Part shown: positions 8,138 through 15,497 of the stretch, piece after piece | Layout: the number at the start of each line of letters is the position of its first letter | How positions within the stretch are numbered: position 1 is the stretch's first letter | From: Candidatus Gastranaerophilales bacterium | Lineage (GTDB): Bacteria > Cyanobacteriota > Vampirovibrionia > Gastranaerophilales > Gastranaerophilaceae | DNA length: 28,857 nt | Direction of reading: 5' to 3' | Assembly: GCA_900552525.1 (NCBI GenBank) | Contig: UNSK01000026.1 | Span: forward strand, 1 to 28,857 | The notes under the pieces: generated by a model | Seen by the model: only the letters and a program-made list of their open reading frames with translations | Told to the model about the DNA's origin: nothing | Database searches by the model: none | Made by a program: the position numbers and the translations under genes

Positions 8138-8167
8138 TTGAAAATATAAATAGTCTTGAAATATAAT
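8138..8167 (+). promoter_or_regulatory. Promoter of the MFS gene, leaderless geometry
   Basis: TTGAAA (8138-8143), 18-nt spacer, TATAAT (8162-8167), then 6 nt, then ATG at 8174. The predicted +1 coincides with the start codon. No Shine-Dalgarno sequence is present. Confidence 0.68.
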
Positions 8168-8173
8168 ATAGAT

Positions 8174-9340
8174 ATGGAAAAAGGTTTACAAAATACAAAA
8201 AATGCTATAATTTGGCTGTGTTTGGCGCATTTATTTGCGGATGTATACAGCGGTTTTTTAAATCCAATTATGCCTTTTATTGCAGCAAAACTCGGGTTTT
8301 CAATGGCAGTTGCTACTATTATTATTAGTATTTCACACATTTGTTCATCAATGCTTCAGCCTATATTTGGCTTTTTTGCAGACAATATTTTGAAGCGATT
8401 TTTTATATTCTGGGGGGTAATACTGGCGTCACTGTTTATTCCATTGACCCCTGCTGCACCGAATGTATTTATACTTCTTATCTTTATGATATTAGGCAGT
8501 TTGGGCGGAAGCTTTTTCCATCCTCAGGCAATGGGGTTTATAAATTACTTCTCCGGTAAAGATTGTTCAAATACAATGGGTATTTTTATGAGCATGGGCT
8601 CGCTAGGGTTTGCATTCGGCCCTCTTATGGCAACATGGATAACCCAGTTTTTGGGGCTCGATGTTGTTTCTTATACTTCTCTATTTGGGCTTGCTTTAGC
8701 GTTTATGATGTTTATATTTGTACCAAAGCTTTCTAGAATAGAGAAGCAGCCTGAACACAAGGATTTTATTATCTCTTTTAAAGAAATTCTTGGCTGTCGT
8801 CAAATGAACTACTTGATGTTAGTTGCAATGATGAAATCTCTTATAACCAGTAGCTCCTGTATATTACTTCCATTCTTATGGAAATCAATGGGATATTCGC
8901 CTATTTATATAGGTTTTGCTTTATTCTTATTTGTATTTGCCGGAGCATTAGGTTCATTTTTAAGCCCTAAAGCTGAAAGAATATTTGGTTCAAAACCTGT
9001 AGTCTATTTTTCTATGTGGGCAACTTTCCCAATGATGTTAATTTTCGGATTAATTTATAAAACACAGCCGGTTTTGTCTATACTAGTATTTTTTATAATA
9101 GGTTTTACAACAATGCTTGCACAGCCTGTCACTATGGTTTGGGCACAAAGGACGCTGCCGAAGTATAAAAGTATTGTGGCCGGGTTTATCAATGGTTTTT
9201 GTGTGGGTACGGTAGCGCTTTGTATGTCGGTTTTAGGGGCTGTTGCACAAAAATTTGGCATTATGAATGTTTTGATTATTCTAAGTACTGTGCCTGCAAT
9301 GGCATCTTATTTTGTAAAATTCCTTAAAGAGGTGAAATAA
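8174..9340 (+). CDS. MFS transporter, fosmidomycin-resistance (Fsr)-like
   Basis: A 388-residue inner-membrane protein with about 12 hydrophobic helices, of the major facilitator superfamily. The segments LFADVYSGFLNPIMPF, GSLGGSFFHPQAMGF and MSMGSLGFAFGP resemble the Fsr-type efflux family, in which an FHP motif in helix 4 is typical. Members export drugs or unknown small metabolites. The ATG at 8174 is preferred over an in-frame TTG at 8156 because neither has a Shine-Dalgarno sequence, and the ATG sits exactly where transcription should begin. The TTG lies upstream of the predicted +1 and would not be in the mRNA. The gene is followed by a new promoter for the next gene. Confidence 0.82.
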   Translation: MEKGLQNTKNAIIWLCLAHLFADVYSGFLNPIMPFIAAKLGFSMAVATIIISISHICSSMLQPIFGFFADNILKRFFIFWGVILASLFIPLTPAAPNVFILLIFMILGSLGGSFFHPQAMGFINYFSGKDCSNTMGIFMSMGSLGFAFGPLMATWITQFLGLDVVSYTSLFGLALAFMMFIFVPKLSRIEKQPEHKDFIISFKEILGCRQMNYLMLVAMMKSLITSSSCILLPFLWKSMGYSPIYIGFALFLFVFAGALGSFLSPKAERIFGSKPVVYFSMWATFPMMLIFGLIYKTQPVLSILVFFIIGFTTMLAQPVTMVWAQRTLPKYKSIVAGFINGFCVGTVALCMSVLGAVAQKFGIMNVLIILSTVPAMASYFVKFLKEVK

Positions 9341-9354
9341 TTTTGTATTTTGCT

Positions 9355-9382
9355 TTGCCTATTTCCCCCTTTCTGGTATAAT
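9355..9382 (+). promoter_or_regulatory. Promoter upstream of the LptF/G gene
   Basis: TTGCCT (9355-9360), 16-nt spacer, TATAAT (9377-9382). Predicted start near 9389, which gives about 48 nt of leader to the ATG at 9437. Confidence 0.6.
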
Positions 9383-9436
9383 ATTTTAGAGCTTATGAAG
9401 GATTTGATTAAGAATATAATATATAATCTAAAAAAT

Positions 9437-10522
9437 ATGAAGAGGCTGGATAAATACATCCTTAAGCAGGTAATTGAGATGTTTATTATGGGTGTACTTG
9501 TTTTTACCTCAATCATTTTTGCTTCCGATACTTTTATAACTCTTATCAAACAAATTTCAATGTACGGCATTCCTTTTAAGTATGCAATTCTTATGATTAT
9601 TCTTCACCTTCCGGAAGTTTTTGTGATGACAATTCCAATGGGAGTATTGCTTGCAACAGTAATGACGTTGAACGGCTTGAGTTTGAGTTCAGAGATAACT
9701 GTAATGAGAGCGTGCGGAATCGGGTTGAACCGTATCGCTAAACCAATATTTATTTTTGCGATTGTTATGGCTTGTATAAGCTTTGTTATTAATGAAACTG
9801 TTGTACCTTTTTCAACAAGATTATCAACAAAGCTGGCGGGTGTGGCTTTTAGTCAGAAAAATGTTCCGGAAGGTAAACAGAACTTTACTTTTAAAGAAAC
9901 AAAAGAAGGCGGTTTGCTTAAACGTTTATTCTATGTTGGTGACTGCACAGATTCAAAACTGCATAATATAACTGTTTTAGATGCTTCTAAGGAAGGAACA
10001 ATACAAGTGCTTCAAGCAAGAGAAGGCGCTACAACACCTGGTGGATGGATATTCCAAAAAGGTGCTATTTATACGGTTACAGATAGTGGAAAAACACTTG
10101 ATACAACTCTTTTTGAACATACTAATATTAAATTTGGAATGGATTTGACAAAAGAATTAGATAAGAATCTTGCAAACCAGCATAATTTCATTCAGCTCTG
10201 CAGTGTTCTTGCTAAGTCAGATATTCCGGATAAACACATTTTGAAAATAAGCTTATTTGATAAAATAGCATTACCGCTTACCACTATAGTACTTGTATTG
10301 ATAGGTGTTCCGTTAGCGATAACTCCTCCGAGAGTAAGGTATAATAGAGGGTTTTTGTTTAGTATTCTGATTATTTTTGCTTATTACTTAATCAGAGCTC
10401 TGTCAATATCTTTTGGAGAAGCCGGATCATTAACACCTATGCTCGCAGCGTTTATGCCTGATATAATATTGTCACTCGCAGGTGCGGGATTGTACTATCG
10501 AAAAGTTTATACAATCTGTTAA
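9437..10522 (+). CDS. LptF/LptG-family permease
   Basis: A 361-residue inner-membrane protein of the YjgP/YjgQ family. LptF and LptG form the membrane part of the LptB2FG transporter that extracts lipopolysaccharide for delivery to the outer membrane. The N-terminus MKRLDKYILKQ matches the family's usual M-x-x-L-D-R/K-Y-I opening, so the ATG at 9437 is chosen. An in-frame ATG at 9395 is only 12 nt after the -10 box. Helices 1-3 lie in about residues 10-125 and helices 4-6 after about 275, with a periplasmic beta-jellyroll domain between them (NFTFKE, GGWIFQKG, GKTLDTT). One LptF/G-type gene is seen; a partner must lie elsewhere. It supports a double-membrane envelope. Confidence 0.87.
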   Translation: MKRLDKYILKQVIEMFIMGVLVFTSIIFASDTFITLIKQISMYGIPFKYAILMIILHLPEVFVMTIPMGVLLATVMTLNGLSLSSEITVMRACGIGLNRIAKPIFIFAIVMACISFVINETVVPFSTRLSTKLAGVAFSQKNVPEGKQNFTFKETKEGGLLKRLFYVGDCTDSKLHNITVLDASKEGTIQVLQAREGATTPGGWIFQKGAIYTVTDSGKTLDTTLFEHTNIKFGMDLTKELDKNLANQHNFIQLCSVLAKSDIPDKHILKISLFDKIALPLTTIVLVLIGVPLAITPPRVRYNRGFLFSILIIFAYYLIRALSISFGEAGSLTPMLAAFMPDIILSLAGAGLYYRKVYTIC

Positions 10523-10537
10523 AGAGGGTTATGGTAA

Positions 10538-11305
10538 ATGCAAAAAATGCGTTTAATAGGCACTGCAATAGCCTTATTAATATTATTGTTTACAATGTTT
10601 CCAATTCCATCAATTGTTATTTCAGTGGTATTTATATTTTCTTATGTATGCTTTACATATTTCTCTAAGAAAAACGTTGTAGACAGCGGTACTACTAGTA
10701 GACGAAAGGCTGCTCTATATGCAGCAAAAGCTTTTCTTGGTCATTATGACGATATATGGAGTAATCTTAAACTTTCTAATCAGTACTGCTATATTAGTAT
10801 GATTGATGAAATGACTATAATAGGTGTGGAAAAGAAACCTGATGGCGGAGATTACAGGACGTTTAAGGTTGTGAAATCAAATGTTCATGATTGGATTGAA
10901 CTCTGGAATATGTTTTGTATAAATTTTAGCTACAACAAGACTTATGATGGCCTGATAGAAGATTGCAGGCGTTATAATCTTGTAGTTGATGAAAAAATTA
11001 TGGAAATGCCTGAAAAACAAAATATTATTCCGGCAAAGATTAAACCGGAATCCGGAAATTTAGTTGACATCAACAATGCTTCTGAAGAAGAAATTGCAGC
11101 TTTACCAGGTATTAGCGTAATCATGGCTAAGAAATCCATAAAAAAAAGAGAAGAAATTGACGGTTTTAAAAATATCAATGAGTTTTTTGCATTCTTAAAG
11201 ATAAAACCCCATATGCAGGATCAGCTTATAAATTTAATATGTGTGAATAAAATTAAAAATACGGGTAAAATTGAACGATTCCAGGAAAGAAAAGTTGATT
11301 TATGA
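10538..11305 (+). CDS. Membrane-anchored helix-hairpin-helix (ComEA-like) protein
   Basis: A 255-residue protein. One or two hydrophobic segments occupy residues about 5-42. A central domain (about 55-150) of unknown fold contains ALYAAKAFLGHYDDIW and DEMTIIGVEKKPDGG. Residues about 172-235 form a tandem helix-hairpin-helix module: VDINNASEEEIAALPGIS and FKNINEFFAFL match ComEA-type domains. ComEA proteins bind DNA during natural transformation, but this protein has an additional domain and lies in an envelope/AAA operon, so it need not be ComEA. AGAGGG lies upstream of the ATG; the stop codon overlaps the next start by 4 nt (ATGA). Confidence 0.78.
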   Translation: MQKMRLIGTAIALLILLFTMFPIPSIVISVVFIFSYVCFTYFSKKNVVDSGTTSRRKAALYAAKAFLGHYDDIWSNLKLSNQYCYISMIDEMTIIGVEKKPDGGDYRTFKVVKSNVHDWIELWNMFCINFSYNKTYDGLIEDCRRYNLVVDEKIMEMPEKQNIIPAKIKPESGNLVDINNASEEEIAALPGISVIMAKKSIKKREEIDGFKNINEFFAFLKIKPHMQDQLINLICVNKIKNTGKIERFQERKVDL

Positions 11306-11895
11306 AGCTTAGAGTTTTCAATATTCTCAAAAAGACTAAAGTTGAAGGCCCGGGTACACGTTATTGCATATGGGTTCAAGGGTGTTCAAGGCATTGCAAA
11401 GGATGTCAGGCTGTTCATACTTGGCCGCATAGCGGCGGTAAATTAATTGAGGTAAAAGAAATTATCGCCGATATAGCTGCGCAAAAAGATATTGAGGGAG
11501 TGACTTTTCTGGGAGGAGAACCCTTTGAACAGCCGGAGGCATTGGGGATAATCGCAGAAAATGTAAGAAAAGCCGGTTTGAGTGTGCTGTGTTTTACCGG
11601 AGCTTTAATTGAAGATTTGAGGGTAAATCCTTTAAATAAAAAATTGTTGAATAATATTGACCTGCTTATAGACGGAGAGTTTATGATTGATAAGATTGAT
11701 TACTCGCGTCCCTGGTGCGGTTCTTCTAATCAAAGATATCATTTTTTAACCAGCAGATACAATGACGAAATTTTTGCAAAGTATAAAAACAAAGTTGAGG
11801 TAAATATTTCTAAATCCGGGGTTATTTTTATGAATGGAATGGGAAACTTTGATGAGATACTGCAAAAGATTGATTTAGTAATGCTTAAAAAGTGA
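11302..11895 (+). CDS. 4Fe-4S radical-SAM activating enzyme, NrdG-like
   Basis: A 197-residue single-domain radical-SAM protein. The cluster motif is CSRHCKGC (C28, C32, C35, spacing CxxxCxxC), followed by FLGGEPFEQPE, the SAM-binding glycine region. Small activases of this type (NrdG, PflA relatives) generate glycyl radicals on partner enzymes. No glycyl-radical enzyme lies in the window. The GPGTR stretch before the cluster is typical of NrdG-like proteins, but the sequence is not close enough to name it nrdG. It overlaps the HhH gene by 4 nt and precedes the AAA ATPase by 29 nt, so it is probably part of that operon. Confidence 0.78.
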   Translation: MKLRVFNILKKTKVEGPGTRYCIWVQGCSRHCKGCQAVHTWPHSGGKLIEVKEIIADIAAQKDIEGVTFLGGEPFEQPEALGIIAENVRKAGLSVLCFTGALIEDLRVNPLNKKLLNNIDLLIDGEFMIDKIDYSRPWCGSSNQRYHFLTSRYNDEIFAKYKNKVEVNISKSGVIFMNGMGNFDEILQKIDLVMLKK

Positions 11896-11924
11896 TATAA
11901 AGAGATAATGATAGTGAGGGTATA

Positions 11925-13538
11925 ATGAGCGCATACAAATTATCAAACCTTATAAGAGCAAGATTTCCTGTTATATACATAACAACTTTTGAAGAGGACA
12001 GAGTTACAAAGTATATTAAATCTGTTGTTACAGATGTTAAGCAGGTAAAGTTTGCACGTGAAGTTTTTACATGGACACAAACTAACGGACTTTACAACAC
12101 AACAACCTCAAAGACTGTAAATGATACAGCTTGCCCTTGTAAGATGCTTGAATTTATTCGCAGATATGAAAAAGATGCGGTATTTATAATCTATGATTTT
12201 TATGTCAATTTCGGGCCTAAAAATAGGACTCCGGATTATAACGTTATTAGAAAAATGCGCGACATAATTCCGGATTTGAAGCTGGGGGCTGTGAGAAAAA
12301 CTATTTTTTTAGTAGCGCCTGAACTTCTAATCCCAGAAGCTTTGCAAAAGGAAATTACAATTTTTGACTTTCCGCTTCCGACGTTAAAGGAAGTTAGAAA
12401 TAAGTTTGATGGAATGCTGAAACAAAATACAGGAGTGGAGGCCTCTATGTCAGAGGATGATAAAGATAGACTCTGTAAAGCTGCATTGGGGCTGACACTT
12501 CAAGAAGCAGAAAGTGCATTTGCTCTTGCAATGGTTAATGATGGCAAGATTGATATTAAAGATTTACCTGTGATTTTGCAGGAAAAGGTTCAAGTTATTA
12601 AGAAAACCGGCATACTAGAGTTCATTCAGTCCGATTACTCAATAAAAGATATCGGGGGACTGGATAATTTGAAAAACTGGCTTTTGAAGCGTAATAATTC
12701 GTGGTCAGAGCAGGCAAAAAAATATTGTATACCTGCACCAAAAGGTGTTCTTGTAACCGGCGTTCCCGGGTGTGGTAAGAGTTTGACTGCAAAAGCAATG
12801 AGCACAATCTGGCAGCTCCCGCTATTGAAACTTGATTTTGGAAAAGTCTTCTCTGGACTTGTAGGAAGTTCTGAAGAAAATATGCGCAGAGCTCTTGCAA
12901 CTGCAGAAGCGGTAGCACCTTCTATTCTATGGATTGATGAAATTGAAAAAGGTTTAAGCGGCTTAGGTTCTAATGGTGATAGCGGCGTTTCTTCACGAAT
13001 TTTCGGACAATTTTTAACATGGATGCAGGAAAAAGAAGCGCCTGTATTTGTAATTGCAACAGCAAACAATATAAGCAACCTTCCTCCTGAGCTATTAAGA
13101 AAAGGACGTTTTGATGAAATTTTCTTTGTTGATTTGCCTACTCTTGCAGAAAGAAAAGAAATTTTTAAGCTTCATCTGGAAAGACGTTTAAAAGATAAAG
13201 AAGTTGCAAGTGAAGTTGCCGGCATGAAGAATATTTGTACTGAACTTGCTAAGATGACCGAAGGGTTTATCGGCTCTGAAATCGAACAGGTTGTTATATC
13301 ATCTCTATGCGACGCTTTTTTTGAAAGCAGACCGCTTAAGTTTGAAGATTTGGCAAAAAATATTGCAAACACAGTACCGCTTTCAATGACTCAGCGAGAA
13401 CAAATACTTGCTTTAAGAGCCTGGGCAAATGTAAGAGCTGTTTCTGCTACCAAAACAGCAAATCTTAAACAGTATACAAAAGAAATTAACGAAGATAATG
13501 TTTCTACAAGCAGAGGCGGCAGAACGTTAGATTTTTAG
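11925..13538 (+). CDS. AAA+ ATPase, Ycf46-like
   Basis: A 537-residue AAA+ ATPase. The N-terminal half (about 1-235) is a degenerate P-loop-like domain (VIYITTFEEDRV, AVFIIYDFYVNF) without a Walker A motif, as in Ycf46 proteins of cyanobacteria and plastids. The C-terminal half is a working AAA module: GVPGCGKS (279-286), ILWIDE (334-339), sensor ATANN (378-382), arginine fingers RKGRFD (R392, R395), and a helical lid. Ycf46 in cyanobacteria has been linked to regulation of photosynthesis and CO2 use; here no photosynthesis genes are seen, so the role must differ. DUF1257-like and DUF2997 genes follow, an association I recall from several phyla. GAGGG precedes the start. Confidence 0.85.
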   Translation: MSAYKLSNLIRARFPVIYITTFEEDRVTKYIKSVVTDVKQVKFAREVFTWTQTNGLYNTTTSKTVNDTACPCKMLEFIRRYEKDAVFIIYDFYVNFGPKNRTPDYNVIRKMRDIIPDLKLGAVRKTIFLVAPELLIPEALQKEITIFDFPLPTLKEVRNKFDGMLKQNTGVEASMSEDDKDRLCKAALGLTLQEAESAFALAMVNDGKIDIKDLPVILQEKVQVIKKTGILEFIQSDYSIKDIGGLDNLKNWLLKRNNSWSEQAKKYCIPAPKGVLVTGVPGCGKSLTAKAMSTIWQLPLLKLDFGKVFSGLVGSSEENMRRALATAEAVAPSILWIDEIEKGLSGLGSNGDSGVSSRIFGQFLTWMQEKEAPVFVIATANNISNLPPELLRKGRFDEIFFVDLPTLAERKEIFKLHLERRLKDKEVASEVAGMKNICTELAKMTEGFIGSEIEQVVISSLCDAFFESRPLKFEDLAKNIANTVPLSMTQREQILALRAWANVRAVSATKTANLKQYTKEINEDNVSTSRGGRTLDF

Positions 13539-13579
13539 TGTCGCGCACGTAGACAACTGGTCGGTAGACATAGGTATAG
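13538..13579 (+). repeat. Intercistronic element A
   Basis: A 42-nt stretch starting at the last base of the ATPase stop codon. It matches 15403-15444 at 32 of 42 positions without gaps, and 7 of the 10 differences are transitions. The shared core reads CGCACG-x-AG-x-CAACTGGT-x-GGT-x-GACA. A weak GGTAG/CTACT stem (13563-13584) overlaps its end. Confidence 0.7.
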
Positions 13580-13609
13580 CTACTAATTCATAATAGGAGA
13601 AATTTTAAT

Positions 13610-14152
13610 ATGTCATGTACAGTTTTTGCTCTTCCATATGCAATAGCCTGGGTAGTTGGAGCAGTGTTTGCAAATGTTCCATATTCAGAAATTGCTTTAG
13701 ATAATGAAGGAATGAACAACATAGACTTTTCAGGTGATATAGATTTACCGACAGTTTGTGATGATGTGAGGGTTATTTCTGATAAACATTTTCTGGAAAA
13801 AAGCTTTGAAACAGCCTTTGTGGATAAAGAGCTTTTGATTAAAACTCTTGAAGAGCACGGGGTGAGTAACTTAAAAGAAAATGAGTACGGTAAAATTACT
13901 GCCAGAACCGGCAGTTATGAGCTGGCTTTTGAACGTATGGAAGCTGATAAACCTTATTTTCTTATGATAAAATATCTTGATACGGAAAGTGCCGAACAAA
14001 AACTTAATGACTTAAGCTCAGAATATGCTCTAAATGTTCAGGAAGAAAGTTATAGAAGTATTACGGAAAAACTTAAAGAAAATAACATGGAAATTGAAAG
14101 TGAAGAAGTCTATGACGATAATACAATCGTTTTGACGGTAAACATAGATTAG
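13610..14152 (+). CDS. DUF1257 (Ycf35)-like protein with N-terminal membrane segment
   Basis: A 180-residue protein. Residues about 4-23 (CTVFALPYAIAWVVGAVF) form one hydrophobic helix. The rest is soluble and acidic, with an alpha/beta pattern in repeats: KELLIKTLEEHGVSNL then a strand pair, and a second unit Y-R-S-I-T-E-K-L-K-E-N then IESEEVYDDNTIVLTVNI. That C-terminal pattern (Tyr, helix, then E-x-D-N/G-T-I-x-L) is like DUF1257, the family of plastid/cyanobacterial Ycf35. The position between a Ycf46-like ATPase and a DUF2997 gene supports this. Known DUF1257 proteins do not, to my knowledge, begin with a membrane helix. AGGAGA precedes the ATG. The family call is moderate. Confidence 0.6.
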   Translation: MSCTVFALPYAIAWVVGAVFANVPYSEIALDNEGMNNIDFSGDIDLPTVCDDVRVISDKHFLEKSFETAFVDKELLIKTLEEHGVSNLKENEYGKITARTGSYELAFERMEADKPYFLMIKYLDTESAEQKLNDLSSEYALNVQEESYRSITEKLKENNMEIESEEVYDDNTIVLTVNID

Positions 14153-14159
14153 AGGTAAT

Positions 14160-14369
14160 ATGTCAAAGAAATTAAAGATAAAACTTTTACCAAACGGCGA
14201 AATTCAAATGGAAACAGTTGGTGTAAAAGGAAAAAAATGTCTGGATTATATTGAAGTTCTTAAAAAACTGGTAGATGTTAAAGTAACAGATACTCAACTT
14301 TCACAGGAGTACTACGAAACCGAGAATGAAATTACGACTCAGGATTCAGCTGAAATACATCTTGACTAA
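14160..14369 (+). CDS. DUF2997-like small protein
   Basis: A 69-residue protein beginning MSKKLKIKLLPNGEIQMETVG. Residues about 5-38 match the DUF2997 pattern: beta strand, x-PNG/PDG turn, second strand, then GVKGKKCLDYIEVLKKLV. The C-terminal 25 residues are an acidic tail. DUF2997 proteins are small, of unknown function, and often found beside DUF1257 and AAA ATPase genes. AGAGGTAAT directly precedes the ATG, 7 nt after the previous stop, which indicates one transcript. Confidence 0.72.
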   Translation: MSKKLKIKLLPNGEIQMETVGVKGKKCLDYIEVLKKLVDVKVTDTQLSQEYYETENEITTQDSAEIHLD

Positions 14370-14377
14370 AATTTTCG

Positions 14378-14406
14378 TTGCATAAGTTGATATTTTGTGC
14401 TACTAT
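14378..14406 (+). promoter_or_regulatory. Promoter of the ATP synthase operon
   Basis: TTGCAT (14378-14383), 17-nt spacer, TACTAT (14401-14406). The predicted start is near 14413, with AGAGG before the atpB ATG at 14432. It separates the atp operon from the DUF2997 gene, although read-through is possible because no terminator is seen. Confidence 0.65.
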
Positions 14407-14431
14407 CAGATGGAATGAGAGAGGTTATTCA

Positions 14432-15127
14432 ATGAGCGAAGGACATTGGATTGTAAATAAAGTTATTGCCGGACATTCTATGGCATTTAATATGGATACA
14501 CTTGTTACAATGTGGGCAGCAATGGCATTTTTGATAATTGTGTCTTTCATTGCGACCAGAAAACTAACAATCTTTCCGACAAAACTTCAACTTGTGTTTG
14601 AAAATATACTTGGATATTTTTCTAATTTGGTTAATAACATGATGCCAAAAGAAGGACAAAAACACTTTCCTCTTATTGCATCATTATTTTTATTTATTGT
14701 AACTGCAAATATTATGGGACAGCTTCCTTTTAAAATGATTCAACTTAAACAAGGTGAGCTGGCTTCCCCGACTAATGATATAAACTTGACAGCAGGTCTT
14801 GCAGTTATTGTTCTCATCTATTATGTAACAGCCGGGTTGATAAAGAAAAAAGGACATTTCCTGCTTCACGAATTTTCATTTGTTGGTATAATTTCGATGC
14901 TTGTAGAGATACTTGAATTATTTACAAGACCTTTAACTCTTGCGTTACGACTTTTTGGAAACATTCTGGCAGGAGAAATCCTTATCACAGCTCTCTTAGG
15001 GCTTTGTGCCTGGGGATTGCCGCTTCCGATTATGTTTTTTGAAATACTGGTGGCCTGTGTTCAGGCGCTCGTATTTACAATGCTGACAACGGTTTATATC
15101 GCCACAGCAGTTAATACAGAAGAATAG
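14432..15127 (+). CDS. atpB: ATP synthase subunit a
   Basis: This 231-residue membrane subunit forms the proton half-channels of the F0 motor against the c-ring. The essential arginine is R173 in LALRLFGNILAGE, and the partner region QALVFTMLT (Q211) is in the last helix. About five to six membrane helices are visible. The ATG at 14432 is chosen because AGAGG lies 7 nt upstream; an in-frame TTG at 14378 coincides with the -35 box and is untranscribed. The operon continues with atpE 29 nt downstream. No atpI-like gene precedes it, unlike most cyanobacteria. Confidence 0.95.
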   Translation: MSEGHWIVNKVIAGHSMAFNMDTLVTMWAAMAFLIIVSFIATRKLTIFPTKLQLVFENILGYFSNLVNNMMPKEGQKHFPLIASLFLFIVTANIMGQLPFKMIQLKQGELASPTNDINLTAGLAVIVLIYYVTAGLIKKKGHFLLHEFSFVGIISMLVEILELFTRPLTLALRLFGNILAGEILITALLGLCAWGLPLPIMFFEILVACVQALVFTMLTTVYIATAVNTEE

Positions 15128-15156
15128 GTTATATATAAAATAAGAAGGAGAGAAAA

Positions 15157-15402
15157 ATGGAAGAAGTAAAAACAATTTCTGATTTAGCACAACTAGGTGC
15201 AGGTATAGCAATGGGGTTTGGGGCAATCGGTGCTGGACTCGGTATCGGTGTTGCTACTAAAGGTTTGATGGACGCTATCTCTAGACAACCTGAAATCGCA
15301 GGTAAAGCCGTTGGTTTCTTCCTTGTAGGTGCTGCTCTTGCTGAAGCTTGTGCAATTTATGCGCTTGTTATTGCTATGAAGTTATCAGGAATGATGGGGT
15401 AA
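15157..15402 (+). CDS. atpE: ATP synthase subunit c
   Basis: An 81-residue two-helix proteolipid that forms the rotating ring of F0. Helix 1 has the glycine-rich GAIGAGLGIGVA; the polar loop is SRQPE (42-46); helix 2 carries the ion-binding E63 in LAEACAIY. There is no Gln in helix 1 at the usual Na+ position and no Ser/Thr after E63, so proton coupling is more likely than sodium. An AAGGAGAG ribosome binding site supports high translation. It is followed by a structured intercistronic region. Confidence 0.95.
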   Translation: MEEVKTISDLAQLGAGIAMGFGAIGAGLGIGVATKGLMDAISRQPEIAGKAVGFFLVGAALAEACAIYALVIAMKLSGMMG

Positions 15403-15444
15403 GTGCTACGCACGCAGCCAACTGGTTGGTTGACAGAAGTGTAG
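15403..15444 (+). repeat. Intercistronic element B
   Basis: This 42-nt stretch starts directly after the atpE stop codon. It is the partner of 13538-13579 (32 of 42 identical, no gaps). Its end overlaps the left arm of the hairpin at 15428-15458. Confidence 0.7.
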
Positions 15445-15479
15445 TTCACTGGTCAACCTAAAAGTGAAACTATTAGGTT
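15428..15479 (+). promoter_or_regulatory. Mutually exclusive hairpins between atpE and atpF'
   Basis: Hairpin 1 pairs GGTTGAC (15428-15434) with GTCAACC (15452-15458), with an inner AGTG/CACT stem (15438-15441 with 15447-15450). Hairpin 2 pairs AACCTAA (15455-15461) with TTAGGTT (15473-15479). Both use 15455-15458, so only one can form. Hairpin 2 ends 18 nt before the atpF' start. No T tract follows, so this looks like a site for RNA processing, stability or translation control rather than a plain terminator. Confidence 0.55.
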
Positions 15480-15497
15480 ATAAAGAAGGTTAAAAAA

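Noticed and set aside
8156..8173. TTG start for the MFS gene
   Set aside because: It lies upstream of the predicted transcription start and overlaps the promoter; ATG 8174 fits better.
11302..11895. Naming the radical-SAM protein nrdG
   Set aside because: No nrdD is present and the sequence is only generally like NrdG, so the gene symbol is not justified.
15160..15400. Sodium-dependent ATP synthase
   Set aside because: Subunit c lacks the Gln in helix 1 and the Ser/Thr following the ion-binding Glu that mark sodium-binding rings.
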